Below, piece by piece: positions 33,664 to 42,008 of a stretch of DNA of 56,976 bases. The notes under the pieces are model-generated. The model made no database searches. It was not told where the DNA came from and was given only the letters and a program-made list of their open reading frames with translations. Both the position numbers and the translations under genes were made by a program. The stretch is from contig CALFWM010000055.1 of assembly GCA_937928635.1 (NCBI GenBank), forward strand, positions 1 through 56,976, given 5' to 3'. Each line of letters begins with the position of its first letter. Positions within the stretch are counted from its first letter, which is position 1. This DNA is from an uncultured Sulfitobacter sp. GTDB lineage: Bacteria; Pseudomonadota; Alphaproteobacteria; Rhodobacterales; Rhodobacteraceae.

Positions 33664-35835
33664 GTGCAGCAGACCATCGTGCAGAAATCTATCAGGGGCT
33701 TTGCAATCTTAGCCACGTTTGGCTTTGCGGTGCCTGCCCTTGCACAGGATGCCGGCCCCGACGCTGTTTTTAACATTCCTGACCGCCCCACCCTGAACTT
33801 TTACGGTGTTACCGGCCTGATCGACATGCCCTCAGCCGAGGCCTTGCCAGACGGGCAATTTACGGTAGGCGTGTCAAACTTTGGCGGCATCACCCGGTCA
33901 ACCGTCACCTTTCAGGCCAGCCCACGTTTGGCGTTCAGTTTTCGATATACCGGCATCCAGGATCTAAACCTGGCCGGGTTTGAAACCTTTCGCGACCGCA
34001 GTTTTGATGTGCGGTTTTTACTGAACAAGGAACGCCGTTATTTGCCTGCCGTATCCGTCGGGCTTCAGGATTTTGCGGGCACAGGTATCTATGCAGGCGA
34101 ATACATCGTTGCCACCAAAACATTTCAGGAGGTCGGCCCGCTCCCCGGCACCTTCAAGGTCTCCGCCGGTCTTGGCTGGGGCCGTTTGGGGAGTGCTGGG
34201 TCTATCGGCAATCCCTTTGGGGGCACGCGACCCGAATTTGAGCAGGGCAGCAGCGGCGGCGAGCCGTCTTTTGATCAATGGTTCCGCGGCCCCGCTGCAC
34301 CGTTTGCCGGTGTCGAATGGGTGATCAATGACAAGTTCGGCCTGAAGGCTGAATACAGTTCTGACGCCTACACCCAAGAAGTTGACACCTCTGGCATCTT
34401 CACCCGCAGATCCCGGTTCAATTTTGGTGCTGAATACCAGGTGTCTGATCGCGTCCGGCTGGGAGCATATTATCTTTATGGTTCTGAGTTGGGCTTTAAC
34501 GCTCAGATTCAGCTGAATCCAAAAACGCCGCCCACACCGATCCGTACCGCCCCGGCAGGCCCGGTGGCCCAGCGCCCCAGCCGCGCATCACAGCCACAGG
34601 CGTGGTCTACAGATTGGGTGGTAAACGAAAACGCGCCGGTCATTCTGCGCGATGTAATGGCGCCACGGCTTGAAAGCAGTGGTTTGCGTTTCGAGGCCTT
34701 GCAGGTCACCGCCGATAGCGCTGAACTGCGCATGCAGAACCTGCGCTACAACGCAACCTCCGTGGCGATTGGCCGTGCGGCGCGCGTCATGGCCGAAGTC
34801 CTCCCGCCGTCAGTGGAAACCTTCCGCATTGTCACCGTTGAAAACGGGCTGGCACAATCAGCAGTCACCATCCGCCGCTCCGATTTGGAGGCCTTGGAAT
34901 ACGACGCCGAAGCCGCAGGTGCCTTACTGGCCGTGACTGGAATTGGCGAGGCCGCACCCCGCCTCGAAAATGCTATCGAAAACGAAGAATACTATCCGGA
35001 CTTTGCCTGGTCTTTGGGCCCCTACATTACCCCCAGCTACTTTGATCCGGATGAACCCGTGCGCGCCGACGCGGGCCTGAGATTTTCAAGCGAGTACCGC
35101 CCCGCGCCGGGCTGGGAAATTGCGGGCAGCGTGAATTTGCGCCTGACCGGCAACGTGGGCGATTCTGTCAGGGTCTCCAATTCCGTCTTGCCGCCCGTGC
35201 GCTCCAATGCCGTACTGTATTCGCGCGGGAGCGATGTTGTGCTCAACGATCTCTACGTCTCACGACAATGGAAGCCGGGCAACGATACCTATGCGCGTGT
35301 CACAGGCGGGTATCTGGAGCGCATGTTTGGCGGTGTCTCCGGCGAGGTATTGTGGAAACCCGTTTCAAGCCGTTTGGCCCTGGGCGTTGAGGCAAACTAT
35401 GCCGTCCAACGAAATTTCTCCGGCCTTGGTTTTCAGGATTACAGCGTGGCAACAGGGCACGCCTCGGCCTATTATGAATTTGGCAAGGGCTATCTGGGCC
35501 AACTCGACGTGGGGCGGTATCTGGCAGGCGATTTTGGCGCAACGTTCACTCTGTCACGCGAATTCCGGAACGGTTGGAAAGTTGGCGGTTTCTTTACCCT
35601 CACTGATGTCTCTTCAGAAGACTTTGGTGAAGGGTCGTTTGATAAAGGAATCAACCTGACAATTCCAGTGAGCTGGTTCCTCGGTTCCCCCAACAAACGC
35701 GTCGTTTCCACCACGATCCGGCCGATCCAACGCGATGGCGGTGCCCGTTTGAATGTACCGGGCCGCCTCTACGAACAAGTAAGGTCGGGCCATCGCAATG
35801 CGCTGGAGCAAAACTGGTCAGGAGTATGGGAATGA
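33664..35835 (+). CDS. YjbH domain-containing outer-membrane protein
   Basis: A 723-residue protein of the YjbH (DUF940) family. The signal peptide (IRGFAILATFGFAVPALAQ, cleaved before DAGPDAV) is followed by LNFYGVTGLIDMPSAEALPDGQFTVGVS and many alternating amphipathic strands, compatible with an outer-membrane beta-barrel of about 700 residues. In E. coli, YjbEFGH and the related Gfc proteins are needed for an exopolysaccharide or group 4 capsule. The GTG at 33664 with AAGGGCAAG upstream is used; a TTG at 33568 would give an atypically long leader. yjbF overlaps its stop, showing they are one operon. Confidence 0.9.
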   Translation: MQQTIVQKSIRGFAILATFGFAVPALAQDAGPDAVFNIPDRPTLNFYGVTGLIDMPSAEALPDGQFTVGVSNFGGITRSTVTFQASPRLAFSFRYTGIQDLNLAGFETFRDRSFDVRFLLNKERRYLPAVSVGLQDFAGTGIYAGEYIVATKTFQEVGPLPGTFKVSAGLGWGRLGSAGSIGNPFGGTRPEFEQGSSGGEPSFDQWFRGPAAPFAGVEWVINDKFGLKAEYSSDAYTQEVDTSGIFTRRSRFNFGAEYQVSDRVRLGAYYLYGSELGFNAQIQLNPKTPPTPIRTAPAGPVAQRPSRASQPQAWSTDWVVNENAPVILRDVMAPRLESSGLRFEALQVTADSAELRMQNLRYNATSVAIGRAARVMAEVLPPSVETFRIVTVENGLAQSAVTIRRSDLEALEYDAEAAGALLAVTGIGEAAPRLENAIENEEYYPDFAWSLGPYITPSYFDPDEPVRADAGLRFSSEYRPAPGWEIAGSVNLRLTGNVGDSVRVSNSVLPPVRSNAVLYSRGSDVVLNDLYVSRQWKPGNDTYARVTGGYLERMFGGVSGEVLWKPVSSRLALGVEANYAVQRNFSGLGFQDYSVATGHASAYYEFGKGYLGQLDVGRYLAGDFGATFTLSREFRNGWKVGGFFTLTDVSSEDFGEGSFDKGINLTIPVSWFLGSPNKRVVSTTIRPIQRDGGARLNVPGRLYEQVRSGHRNALEQNWSGVWE

Positions 35836-36545
35836 TTGGGCGCAAGGGCTTTTTGGGCGCAATTGCCTTGGCCAGCGCGGTATTGCTGGCCGGGTGCAGT
35901 AGCAAAAACAACACAGACACCAAAGTGCTGGCCGACACCAGCAAACAAGTCTTTGCTGCAATCAGGGCGCGGCGGCAGAACAAAGGCCCACAACCGGTGG
36001 TGCAAGTTACGGCAGAGCAACTCGCCAACACCAAGGTCGCGGCATTGCAGGTCAATCCAGAGCAACGCGGCGGGAGCGATTTTCTGCGCCGTGTGACGCA
36101 GCGCAACGATGACCAGTTTGGCACCGTGTCTGTCTGGCGTGCGAGCGATGGCGCGTTATTGCACATTCGGGGCGGTGTCCTGGTGGGCAGTAGGGGCATC
36201 GGCACCGACATCATTTCCAGCGATGCGACACCAACCATTCGCGCCATTTCCGGTGCGCGGTCCGGACAGGGAGAGCGGCGTTACTTTATCAGTAATGGTG
36301 ATTACACCGATACGGAACTGGTCCTGAGCTGCGATATCGACAATCTTGGGCGCGAAGACACGCAAATAGTCAATCTAAAGTTTTCTACGACGCACTTACG
36401 CGAAACATGCGTCGGGGGCGCAAACAACAAAGTCCGAATAACCAATGATTACTGGGTCCAGCCTGGCAATGGTCTGGTGCGCCGATCCCGCCAGTGGACC
36501 GGTCCGCTTTCTGGTTATTTTGAACTGGTTCTGCTGAAATCGTAG
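35832..36545 (+). CDS. YjbF family lipoprotein
   Basis: A 237-residue lipoprotein of the YjbF/GfcB family. The signal peptide ends in the lipobox LLAGC (Cys22), followed by a Lys/Thr-rich linker and the YjbF domain (RRVTQRNDDQFGTVSVWRASDGA, GGVLVGSRGIGTDIISSDA, and the C-terminal YWVQPGNGLVRRSRQW). ATG 35832 gives an ATGA overlap with yjbH and a properly spaced GGAG; ATG 35826 is too close to it. With YjbH and the Thr-rich protein downstream it reproduces most of the yjbEFGH set, so it probably acts in polysaccharide export or modification at the envelope. Confidence 0.9.
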   Translation: MIGRKGFLGAIALASAVLLAGCSSKNNTDTKVLADTSKQVFAAIRARRQNKGPQPVVQVTAEQLANTKVAALQVNPEQRGGSDFLRRVTQRNDDQFGTVSVWRASDGALLHIRGGVLVGSRGIGTDIISSDATPTIRAISGARSGQGERRYFISNGDYTDTELVLSCDIDNLGREDTQIVNLKFSTTHLRETCVGGANNKVRITNDYWVQPGNGLVRRSRQWTGPLSGYFELVLLKS

Positions 36546-36555
36546 GTTTCTGCAT

Positions 36556-36589
36556 CGACAATTATGCCACGCTTGCGTGCATATTGTCG
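36556..36589 (+). terminator. Imperfect hairpin after yjbF
   Basis: CGACAATTATGCCACGC can pair with GCGTGCATATTGTCG with two bulged bases. There is no following T-run, so it may attenuate or protect an mRNA end rather than terminate fully. It lies 11 nt after the yjbF stop. Confidence 0.35.
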
Positions 36590-36701
36590 CTCATATCGGC
36601 CAAATTGGATGATACTCAGTTGATATTATATGGTTATCGACTTAGAAATACTTGAACTCATTACCCCCATTGCGCGGCAAAACTCCAAAAGGACGACCAA
36701 A

Positions 36702-36938
36702 ATGACAAAAGTTATCTCCGTTGCAGCCTTGATCACAGGCATGGCATCAGCGTCTTTCGCTGGTAGCCTCGACACAAACACAGATGTTGTTGAAAACGAC
36801 GTATTCGTAGCAGCACCCTCTTCAGCCGGTCTGGCGATCCCATTGGCGATTGGCGGTGGCCTGGTGGCTTTGGGCCTGGTCGCAAACGATAGCGACGGCA
36901 GCTCCACCACAACAACAACCACTGGTTCTTCCGACTAA
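36702..36938 (+). CDS. Small secreted Thr-rich protein (YjbE/GfcA-like)
   Basis: A 78-residue protein with a signal peptide (MTKVISVAALITGMASASFAG), a glycine/alanine-rich hydrophobic segment (SSAGLAIPLAIGGGLVALGLV), and a threonine run (SDGSSTTTTTTGSSD) at the C-terminus. E. coli YjbE is a similarly sized secreted protein with a Gly-rich segment and a terminal Thr run, and is encoded beside yjbF. Position and composition therefore suggest the YjbE equivalent, although such low-complexity similarity is weak evidence of homology. ATG 36702 has AAAAGGAC upstream. A very strong terminator follows. Confidence 0.7.
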   Translation: MTKVISVAALITGMASASFAGSLDTNTDVVENDVFVAAPSSAGLAIPLAIGGGLVALGLVANDSDGSSTTTTTTGSSD

Positions 36939-36960
36939 TTCTTCACCGCGCATTGCGTGA

Positions 36961-36998
36961 CGCGTCAGGCCACCCCAAGGGGTGGCCTGACGCGTTTT
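36961..36998 (+). terminator. Perfect 16-bp terminator hairpin
   Basis: CGCGTCAGGCCACCCC pairs perfectly with its complement across an AA loop (36961-36976 with 36979-36994), and TTTT follows. It ends the yjb transcript 22 nt after the Thr-rich gene and 12 nt before the next ATG, so that gene needs a promoter of its own or some read-through. Confidence 0.9.
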
Positions 36999-37009
36999 GG
37001 GAGCACTCA

Positions 37010-37864
37010 ATGGACAAAACGTTGTTGTCATTTGGACATGGATTCAGCGCGCGTGCCCTTGCCGATCGGTTAATCCCGCAAGGGTGGCGTATCATTGGTA
37101 CAAGCCGCAGCCCCGAAAAACTTGACGACATCGCGGCAACAGGTGTTGAACCCTTGCTTTGGCCCGGCTCTGACCCAACGACGCTCATCAAAGATGTCTC
37201 AAACATACTGATTTCTGCTGCTCCAAACGCCGATGGCGACCCGGTGCTGAATGATTTGCGCACAGAAATCATTGAGGCCGGTTCAGGCAAAAACTGGGTT
37301 GGGTATCTTTCTACAACCGGGGTTTACGGTGATCATCAGGGGGATTGGGTGGATGAAACAACGCCACTCTCACCTGCGACCAAACGCGGACAGGCACGCG
37401 TGGACGCAGAAGCCGACTGGCAAACAATCCCCGCGCTGCCACTGCACATCTTTCGCCTGGCGGGTATTTATGGCCCCGGACGCGGCCCCTTTGCAAAGGT
37501 CCGCAATGGCACTGCGCGCCGGATTATCAAAAAAGGGCAGGTGTTTTCCCGCATCCATGTTGAAGACATCGCACTGGCCCTGGAATTATCGCTGAACACC
37601 CCAACACCGGGCGAGATCTTTAACCTATGTGATGATGATCCGGCCCCCCCTCAGGATGTGATCGGACATGCCGCTGACCTGCTGGGTCTGCCCCTGCCCC
37701 CCGCGGTCCTGTTTGAAGAGGCCGACATGACCCCAATGGCCCGCAGTTTTTACGCGGAGAGCAAAAAGGTCAGAAACGATCGCGCAAAAGAAGTACTGGG
37801 ATGGTCTCCCATTTACCCCGATTACCGCAGCGGATTGGCAGCTTTGTTAAACTCAGACGAATAG
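37010..37864 (+). CDS. YeeZ-like NAD(P)-binding SDR family protein
   Basis: A 284-residue atypical SDR resembling YeeZ. It begins MDKTLLSFGHGFSARALADRL with a Gly-poor nucleotide loop. It continues with VSNILISAAPNADGDPVL, YLSTTGVYGDHQGDWVDE (replacing the usual S...YxxxK active site), and HIFRLAGIYGPGRGPF. No clear YxxxK is seen, so catalysis is uncertain. The ATG at 37010 follows the upstream terminator; the frame stays open into the hairpin but that segment is non-coding. Its biological role is unknown in any organism that I can name. Confidence 0.85.
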   Translation: MDKTLLSFGHGFSARALADRLIPQGWRIIGTSRSPEKLDDIAATGVEPLLWPGSDPTTLIKDVSNILISAAPNADGDPVLNDLRTEIIEAGSGKNWVGYLSTTGVYGDHQGDWVDETTPLSPATKRGQARVDAEADWQTIPALPLHIFRLAGIYGPGRGPFAKVRNGTARRIIKKGQVFSRIHVEDIALALELSLNTPTPGEIFNLCDDDPAPPQDVIGHAADLLGLPLPPAVLFEEADMTPMARSFYAESKKVRNDRAKEVLGWSPIYPDYRSGLAALLNSDE

Positions 37865-37875
37865 AGTCGGCCCAA

Positions 37876-37901
37876 CGCAGGAAGCGCGCCTTGTTCCTGC
37901 G
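37876..37901. terminator. Possible hairpin after the YeeZ-like gene
   Basis: A perfect 8-bp stem CGCAGGAA/TTCCTGCG (37876-37883 with 37894-37901) has a 10-nt loop. It lies in the 86-nt gap before the ion-channel gene. No T-run follows, so it is a weak terminator candidate. Confidence 0.35.
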
Positions 37902-37950
37902 CAAGCTGCACGCCATATAGACACCTAGCAAGGCAGCAAGGGCAGATCAC

Positions 37951-38733
37951 GTGCAGCAAAAGCTCATCCACTTTTTAGAACAGCCGCGTGTTGTAAACAC
38001 GATCATGGCCGTGATCATTTTCAATGCTGTATTGCTTGGGATGGAAACATCTAAACCCATCATGGCGCGTGCGGGTGGTCTGATCCTGCTTCTGGACAAA
38101 CTCTGCCTTGCGGTTTTTGTGACCGAACTGGTGGCCAAAATCATTGCGTATCGCACGCGGTTCTTCCGCAATGGCTGGAACCTGTTTGATTTTGTGATTG
38201 TAGGACTTTCGCTGGTTCCGGCGGCACAGGGTTTCACCGCGCTGCGTGCATTGCGTATCTTGCGGGTGCTGCGGCTGATCTCTGCAACACCAAGGTTACG
38301 CCGTGTGGTTGAGGGGTTTATAAGTGCCCTCCCCGGCATGGGATCTGTGTTTTTGCTGATGGCACTGATTTTTTACATCGGTGCCGTTATCGCAACCAAG
38401 CTGTTCAGCGAGGCCTTTCCACAATGGTTCGGCACGCTGGGTCAATCGGGTTATTCGCTGTTCCAGATCATGACCCTGGAAAGCTGGTCTATGGGCATTG
38501 TGCGGCCGGTGATGGAGGTTTTCCCCTACGCATGGCTATTCTTTATCCCGTTTATCATGGTCACCACATTCGCGGTTGTGAACCTGCTGGTGGGTCTGAT
38601 TGTGAACTCCATGCAGGACGCCCACAGCGAAGAAGAAAACGCCGAAACCGGTGCCTATCGCGATGAAGTTACCGCACGGCTTTCCGCGATCGAACAGCGA
38701 TTGGATGCGTTGTTGGCAGAGCAGAAGAAATAG
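37951..38733 (+). CDS. Voltage-gated sodium channel (NaChBac/BacNav family)
   Basis: A 260-residue single-domain six-helix channel that would form a homotetramer in the inner membrane. The voltage-sensor helix S4 is recognisable in ALRALRILRVLRLI, with Arg every third residue (about 97-110). The pore selectivity filter is TLESWSM (residues 175-181), the signature of bacterial voltage-gated sodium channels. S6 follows (FFIPFIMVTTFAVVNLLVGLIVNSM), and the C-terminal tail (EEENAETGAYRDEVTARLSAIEQRLDALLAEQKK) is a coiled coil typical of BacNav tetramers. The start is GTG 37951. Such channels support pH homeostasis or motility in marine and alkaliphilic bacteria. Confidence 0.94.
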   Translation: MQQKLIHFLEQPRVVNTIMAVIIFNAVLLGMETSKPIMARAGGLILLLDKLCLAVFVTELVAKIIAYRTRFFRNGWNLFDFVIVGLSLVPAAQGFTALRALRILRVLRLISATPRLRRVVEGFISALPGMGSVFLLMALIFYIGAVIATKLFSEAFPQWFGTLGQSGYSLFQIMTLESWSMGIVRPVMEVFPYAWLFFIPFIMVTTFAVVNLLVGLIVNSMQDAHSEEENAETGAYRDEVTARLSAIEQRLDALLAEQKK

Positions 38734-38756
38734 GCCCGACATGTGTCCGGCCCCGG

Positions 38757-38779
38757 GGCGGGCCAAGGCCCGCCTTACG
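38757..38779 (-). repeat. Palindromic REP-like element, copy 4
   Basis: The exact reverse complement of copy 3 (28641-28663), 23 of 23 bp. It sits between the convergent channel and dxs genes and contains the TAA stop codon of dxs, as copy 1 contains the stop of the VOC gene. It may double as a terminator. Confidence 0.75.
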
Positions 38780-40703
38780 CCCGTTGCGCGCCTATGTTGG
38801 CAACACCCAAAACATCCAGCACTTTTGCTTCTATATGTTCTGCGTTCATACCTGCCACGGCATACATGTCTGCAGGGCCCGCCTGATCAATAAAAATATC
38901 CGGCAAAACCATGGAGCGGAACTTGAGTCCGTCATCAAACACACCAGAATCCGCCAGAAATTGCGCCACGTGAGAGCCAAATCCACCCACAGCACCTTCT
39001 TCAATTGTAATCAGCGCCTCGTGTTCTGTCGCCAACCGTAGGATCAAATCCCGGTCCAGCGGCTTGGCAAATCGGGCGTCTGCAATTGTCGGGTTTATGC
39101 CCTTGGCACTTAAAGCTTCCGCCGCTTTCTCGACTTCTGCCAGACGAGTGCCAAATGACAACAGTGCGACACGCTGGCCTTCAGCAATCAAACGCCCTTT
39201 GCCAATGTCCAGGGGCGTGCCACGCTCTGGCATGTTGACGCCCTTGCCCTCCCCACGCGGGAAGCGAAAGGCAATGGGCCCGTCCTCATACGCGGCGGCA
39301 GTGGCCACCATGTGCCTTAACTCTGCTTCATCCGCCGCAGCCATCACCACCATGCCCGGCAGGTTCGCCATAAACCCAATGTCAAAAGCACCTGCATGGG
39401 TCGCCCCATCGGCCCCCACCAGCCCCGCACGATCAATCGCAAACCGTACGGGCAAGCGCTGAATGGCAACGTCATGCACCACCTGGTCATAGCCGCGCTG
39501 CAAAAAGGTCGAATAGATCGCGCAAAACGGCTTCATCCCACCAGCGGCCAAAGCGGCAGAAAAAGTCACCCCGTGTTGTTCCGCAATCCCCACGTCGAAA
39601 CAGCGCGACGGGTAGCGTTCTGCAAACAGGTTCAATCCTGTCCCATCGGGCATGGCCGCCGTGACAGCACAAATTTTGTCATCTTCTGCGGCATGCGCCA
39701 AAAGGCTCTTGGCAAAAACCGATGTATAGCTGGGCGCGTTTGACGGGGCCTTGGCCTGCTCCCCTGTCACCACATTGAACTTGGACACACCGTGCCCCTT
39801 GTCGCGCGCCTTTTCCGCCGGGCCGTAGCCTTTGCCTTTTTTGGTCAACACGTGAATCAAGATCGGCCCCGTTGCCCGCGCTTTGACCGTACGCAGCACA
39901 GGCAGCAATTGGTTCATGTCGTGCCCATCAATCGGGCCAAGGTAGGAAAAACCCAGTTGTTCAAACAACGTCCCGCCGACCGCCATGCCTTTCAACATGT
40001 CCTTGGCCCGGCGTGCCCCTTCGCGAAATGGTTCTGGCAACAGGCTGGCCGCGCCCTTGGCTGCGGCTTTCAGCTCCTGAAATGGCTCTTCGGCATAAAG
40101 CCGGCTCAGGTAGCTCGACATCGCCCCAACAGGCGGGGCAATAGACATTTCATTGTCGTTCAAAATCACGATCATCCGCTTACCCAGATGACCGACATTG
40201 TTCATCGCCTCATAGGCCATACCGGCAGACATTGACCCATCACCGATCACGGCAATCGCATCCCCCAGACCCTCATCGACCACCCCCCCCAGATCGCGCG
40301 CAACGGTAAAGCCAAGCGCGGCTGAGATCGACGTGGAAGAATGTGCCGCACCAAAAGGATCATAAGGGGATTCACTGCGTTTGGTGAATCCGCTCAACCC
40401 ATCCTTTTGCCGCAGGGTCCGAATACGATCCCGCCGCTCGGTCAGGATCTTGTGCGGGTAACACTGATGGCCAACATCCCAGATCAGCTTGTCACGTGGG
40501 GTGTCAAAAACGGCATGCAGGGCCACGGTCAACTCCACAACGCCCAGCCCTGCGCCCAAATGCCCCCCTGTGACGGACACGGCCGAGATCGTCTCCTGAC
40601 GGACCTCGCGCGCAAGCTGGTTCAGCTCCGCATCAGAAAGGCTTTTCATATCTGCGGGGCGGGTGATCCGGTCAAGCACGGGAGTCGCGGGTTGGTCGCT
40701 CAT
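38775..40703 (-). CDS. dxs: 1-deoxy-D-xylulose-5-phosphate synthase
   Basis: A 642-residue thiamine-diphosphate enzyme that condenses pyruvate and glyceraldehyde 3-phosphate, the first step of the MEP isoprenoid pathway. Motifs: [17 protein letters not shown], the ThDP-binding [28 protein letters not shown], and the transketolase pyrimidine region [18 protein letters not shown]. The ATG at 40703 gives [20 protein letters not shown], a normal N-terminus. It follows ispA by 10 nt in the order xseB-ispA-dxs, an arrangement conserved across many proteobacteria. Confidence 0.98.
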   Translation of the reverse strand: MSDQPATPVLDRITRPADMKSLSDAELNQLAREVRQETISAVSVTGGHLGAGLGVVELTVALHAVFDTPRDKLIWDVGHQCYPHKILTERRDRIRTLRQKDGLSGFTKRSESPYDPFGAAHSSTSISAALGFTVARDLGGVVDEGLGDAIAVIGDGSMSAGMAYEAMNNVGHLGKRMIVILNDNEMSIAPPVGAMSSYLSRLYAEEPFQELKAAAKGAASLLPEPFREGARRAKDMLKGMAVGGTLFEQLGFSYLGPIDGHDMNQLLPVLRTVKARATGPILIHVLTKKGKGYGPAEKARDKGHGVSKFNVVTGEQAKAPSNAPSYTSVFAKSLLAHAAEDDKICAVTAAMPDGTGLNLFAERYPSRCFDVGIAEQHGVTFSAALAAGGMKPFCAIYSTFLQRGYDQVVHDVAIQRLPVRFAIDRAGLVGADGATHAGAFDIGFMANLPGMVVMAAADEAELRHMVATAAAYEDGPIAFRFPRGEGKGVNMPERGTPLDIGKGRLIAEGQRVALLSFGTRLAEVEKAAEALSAKGINPTIADARFAKPLDRDLILRLATEHEALITIEEGAVGGFGSHVAQFLADSGVFDDGLKFRSMVLPDIFIDQAGPADMYAVAGMNAEHIEAKVLDVLGVANIGAQRA

Positions 40704-40713
40704 GGCTGCCCTC

Positions 40714-41622
40714 TTAGTTCTTTCGCCCGATGACAAAGCGCGCACAGGCACGCAGGGTATCGGCATCATCTCCATATGCATTTAAGCAATTACATGCGGA
40801 TTGCACGAGATTTTGCGCGCGACTTTTGGCCTCAGCAAGACCAAGCAAAGACACAAACGTGGCTTTACCCGCATCGGCGTCTTTTCCTGTGGCTTTGCCC
40901 ATCGTTGCGGCATCACTTTCAACGTCCAGAATGTCATCGGCAATCTGAAACGCCAAACCTATGTTTTTGCCGTATTGCTCCAGCGCCGCTGTGGAGGCTC
41001 CGGCCATAACAGCCCCCGCCATCGCAGACCATTCGATCAATGCACCGGTCTTGCCACTTTGCAACGTGGTGATCTCTTCAAGGGTCGCGGGGCGGTCCAT
41101 TTTTTCCGCGGCCATGTCCAGCAATTGCCCACCAACCATGCCCTGCCGCCCGGCGGCCTGCGCCAGGGTATACACCAATTGTATCTGCGTGGCAGCATCG
41201 CCAACGTTCGCATGACAGAGCAATTCAAAAGCCAACGTCTGAAGCGCATCCCCGGCAAGCACGGCAGTGGCCTCATCCCATTTGCGGTGCACGGTGGGTT
41301 GACCCCGGCGTAAATCATCGTTGTCCATACAGGGCAAATCGTCATGCACCAGGGAATACGCGTGCACACATTCGATTGCCGCACCGACATAGGCCGCACG
41401 CGCCCGGTCTATCCCGTGCAACCGCGCACTCTCGATCACCAGAAAGGCGCGCAACCCTTTGCCACCTTGCAGGGCATGGCGCATTGCATCGCCCAGATCA
41501 TTGGTGTCGGGCTGTAACACGCCCTGAGGGCCCAGCAGAATGGTCTCAACCCATGTCTGCGTGCGCGCCAAAGCCGCCTCAAAAGGCAATGCGTGCAAAT
41601 CTGTACCCGTTGTATCCGTCAC
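40714..41622 (-). CDS. ispA: Polyprenyl synthetase (farnesyl/geranyl diphosphate synthase)
   Basis: A 302-residue trans-isoprenyl diphosphate synthase that elongates dimethylallyl diphosphate to geranyl and farnesyl diphosphate. The first Asp-rich motif is in [15 protein letters not shown] and the second in [23 protein letters not shown] carries the conserved Lys/Arg of the substrate site. The start appears to be GTG 41622 ([14 protein letters not shown]). It lies 15 nt after xseB and 10 nt before dxs in the same operon. Confidence 0.95.
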   Translation of the reverse strand: MTDTTGTDLHALPFEAALARTQTWVETILLGPQGVLQPDTNDLGDAMRHALQGGKGLRAFLVIESARLHGIDRARAAYVGAAIECVHAYSLVHDDLPCMDNDDLRRGQPTVHRKWDEATAVLAGDALQTLAFELLCHANVGDAATQIQLVYTLAQAAGRQGMVGGQLLDMAAEKMDRPATLEEITTLQSGKTGALIEWSAMAGAVMAGASTAALEQYGKNIGLAFQIADDILDVESDAATMGKATGKDADAGKATFVSLLGLAEAKSRAQNLVQSACNCLNAYGDDADTLRACARFVIGRKN

Positions 41623-41637
41623 CTGAGCCGCCAGTGC

Positions 41638-41880
41638 TCAGGACGCATCAATTGGTTTGGCACCAACCGGGTTACCATCCCCATCCAGTGTGATCGCGGC
41701 AACCTTTTCCTCGGCCTCTTTCAGCTTGGCCTCACAGCGCGCCTTTAACGCAGCCCCCCGTTCATAAAGTGCAATACTCTCATCCAGCGCCACATCGCCC
41801 CGTTCCAGCTGACCCAATACGGTTTCCAGCTCCGCCATTGCCACTTCAAAACTCATGTCTTCTTTTGGAGTATCACTCAT
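41638..41880 (-). CDS. xseB: Exodeoxyribonuclease VII small subunit
   Basis: An 80-residue helical protein that pairs with the XseA catalytic subunit to degrade single-stranded DNA to oligonucleotides. The family pattern is plain: SFEVAMAELETVLGQLERGD, then ALDESIALYERGAAL and CEAKLKEAEEKV. The ATG at 41880 gives MSDTPKEDMSFEVAMAE, the usual N-terminal spacing; an upstream in-frame ATG at 42000 lies in the G/C-rich repeat element and is rejected. First gene of xseB-ispA-dxs. Confidence 0.96.
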   Translation of the reverse strand: MSDTPKEDMSFEVAMAELETVLGQLERGDVALDESIALYERGAALKARCEAKLKEAEEKVAAITLDGDGNPVGAKPIDAS

Positions 41881-41971
41881 ATCCGCGCGCCTCTTGTTCG
41901 ACCTTGCGCAACCATACCCATGTTGCACACGCCCCGCCAGATGCTGAAACGCCCCTCTTTCTGGCCTAAAC

Positions 41972-42000
41972 TCATCCCGGGGTTTGGGGCAGCGCCCCAA
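41972..42000 (-). repeat. G/C-rich palindromic intergenic element, second copy
   Basis: On the minus strand it reads TTGGGGC-GCT-GCCCC, then AAACCCCGGGATGA: the same hairpin-plus-AAACCCC layout as 12092-12123. It lies between petR and xseB, eight bases after the petR stop as read on the minus strand, and could end the petPR transcript. Confidence 0.6.
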
Positions 42001-42008
42001 TCAACATC

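Noticed and set aside
37951..38733. Potassium channel of the Kv type
   Set aside because: The filter reads TLESW rather than TVGYG, which is the sodium-selective bacterial type.
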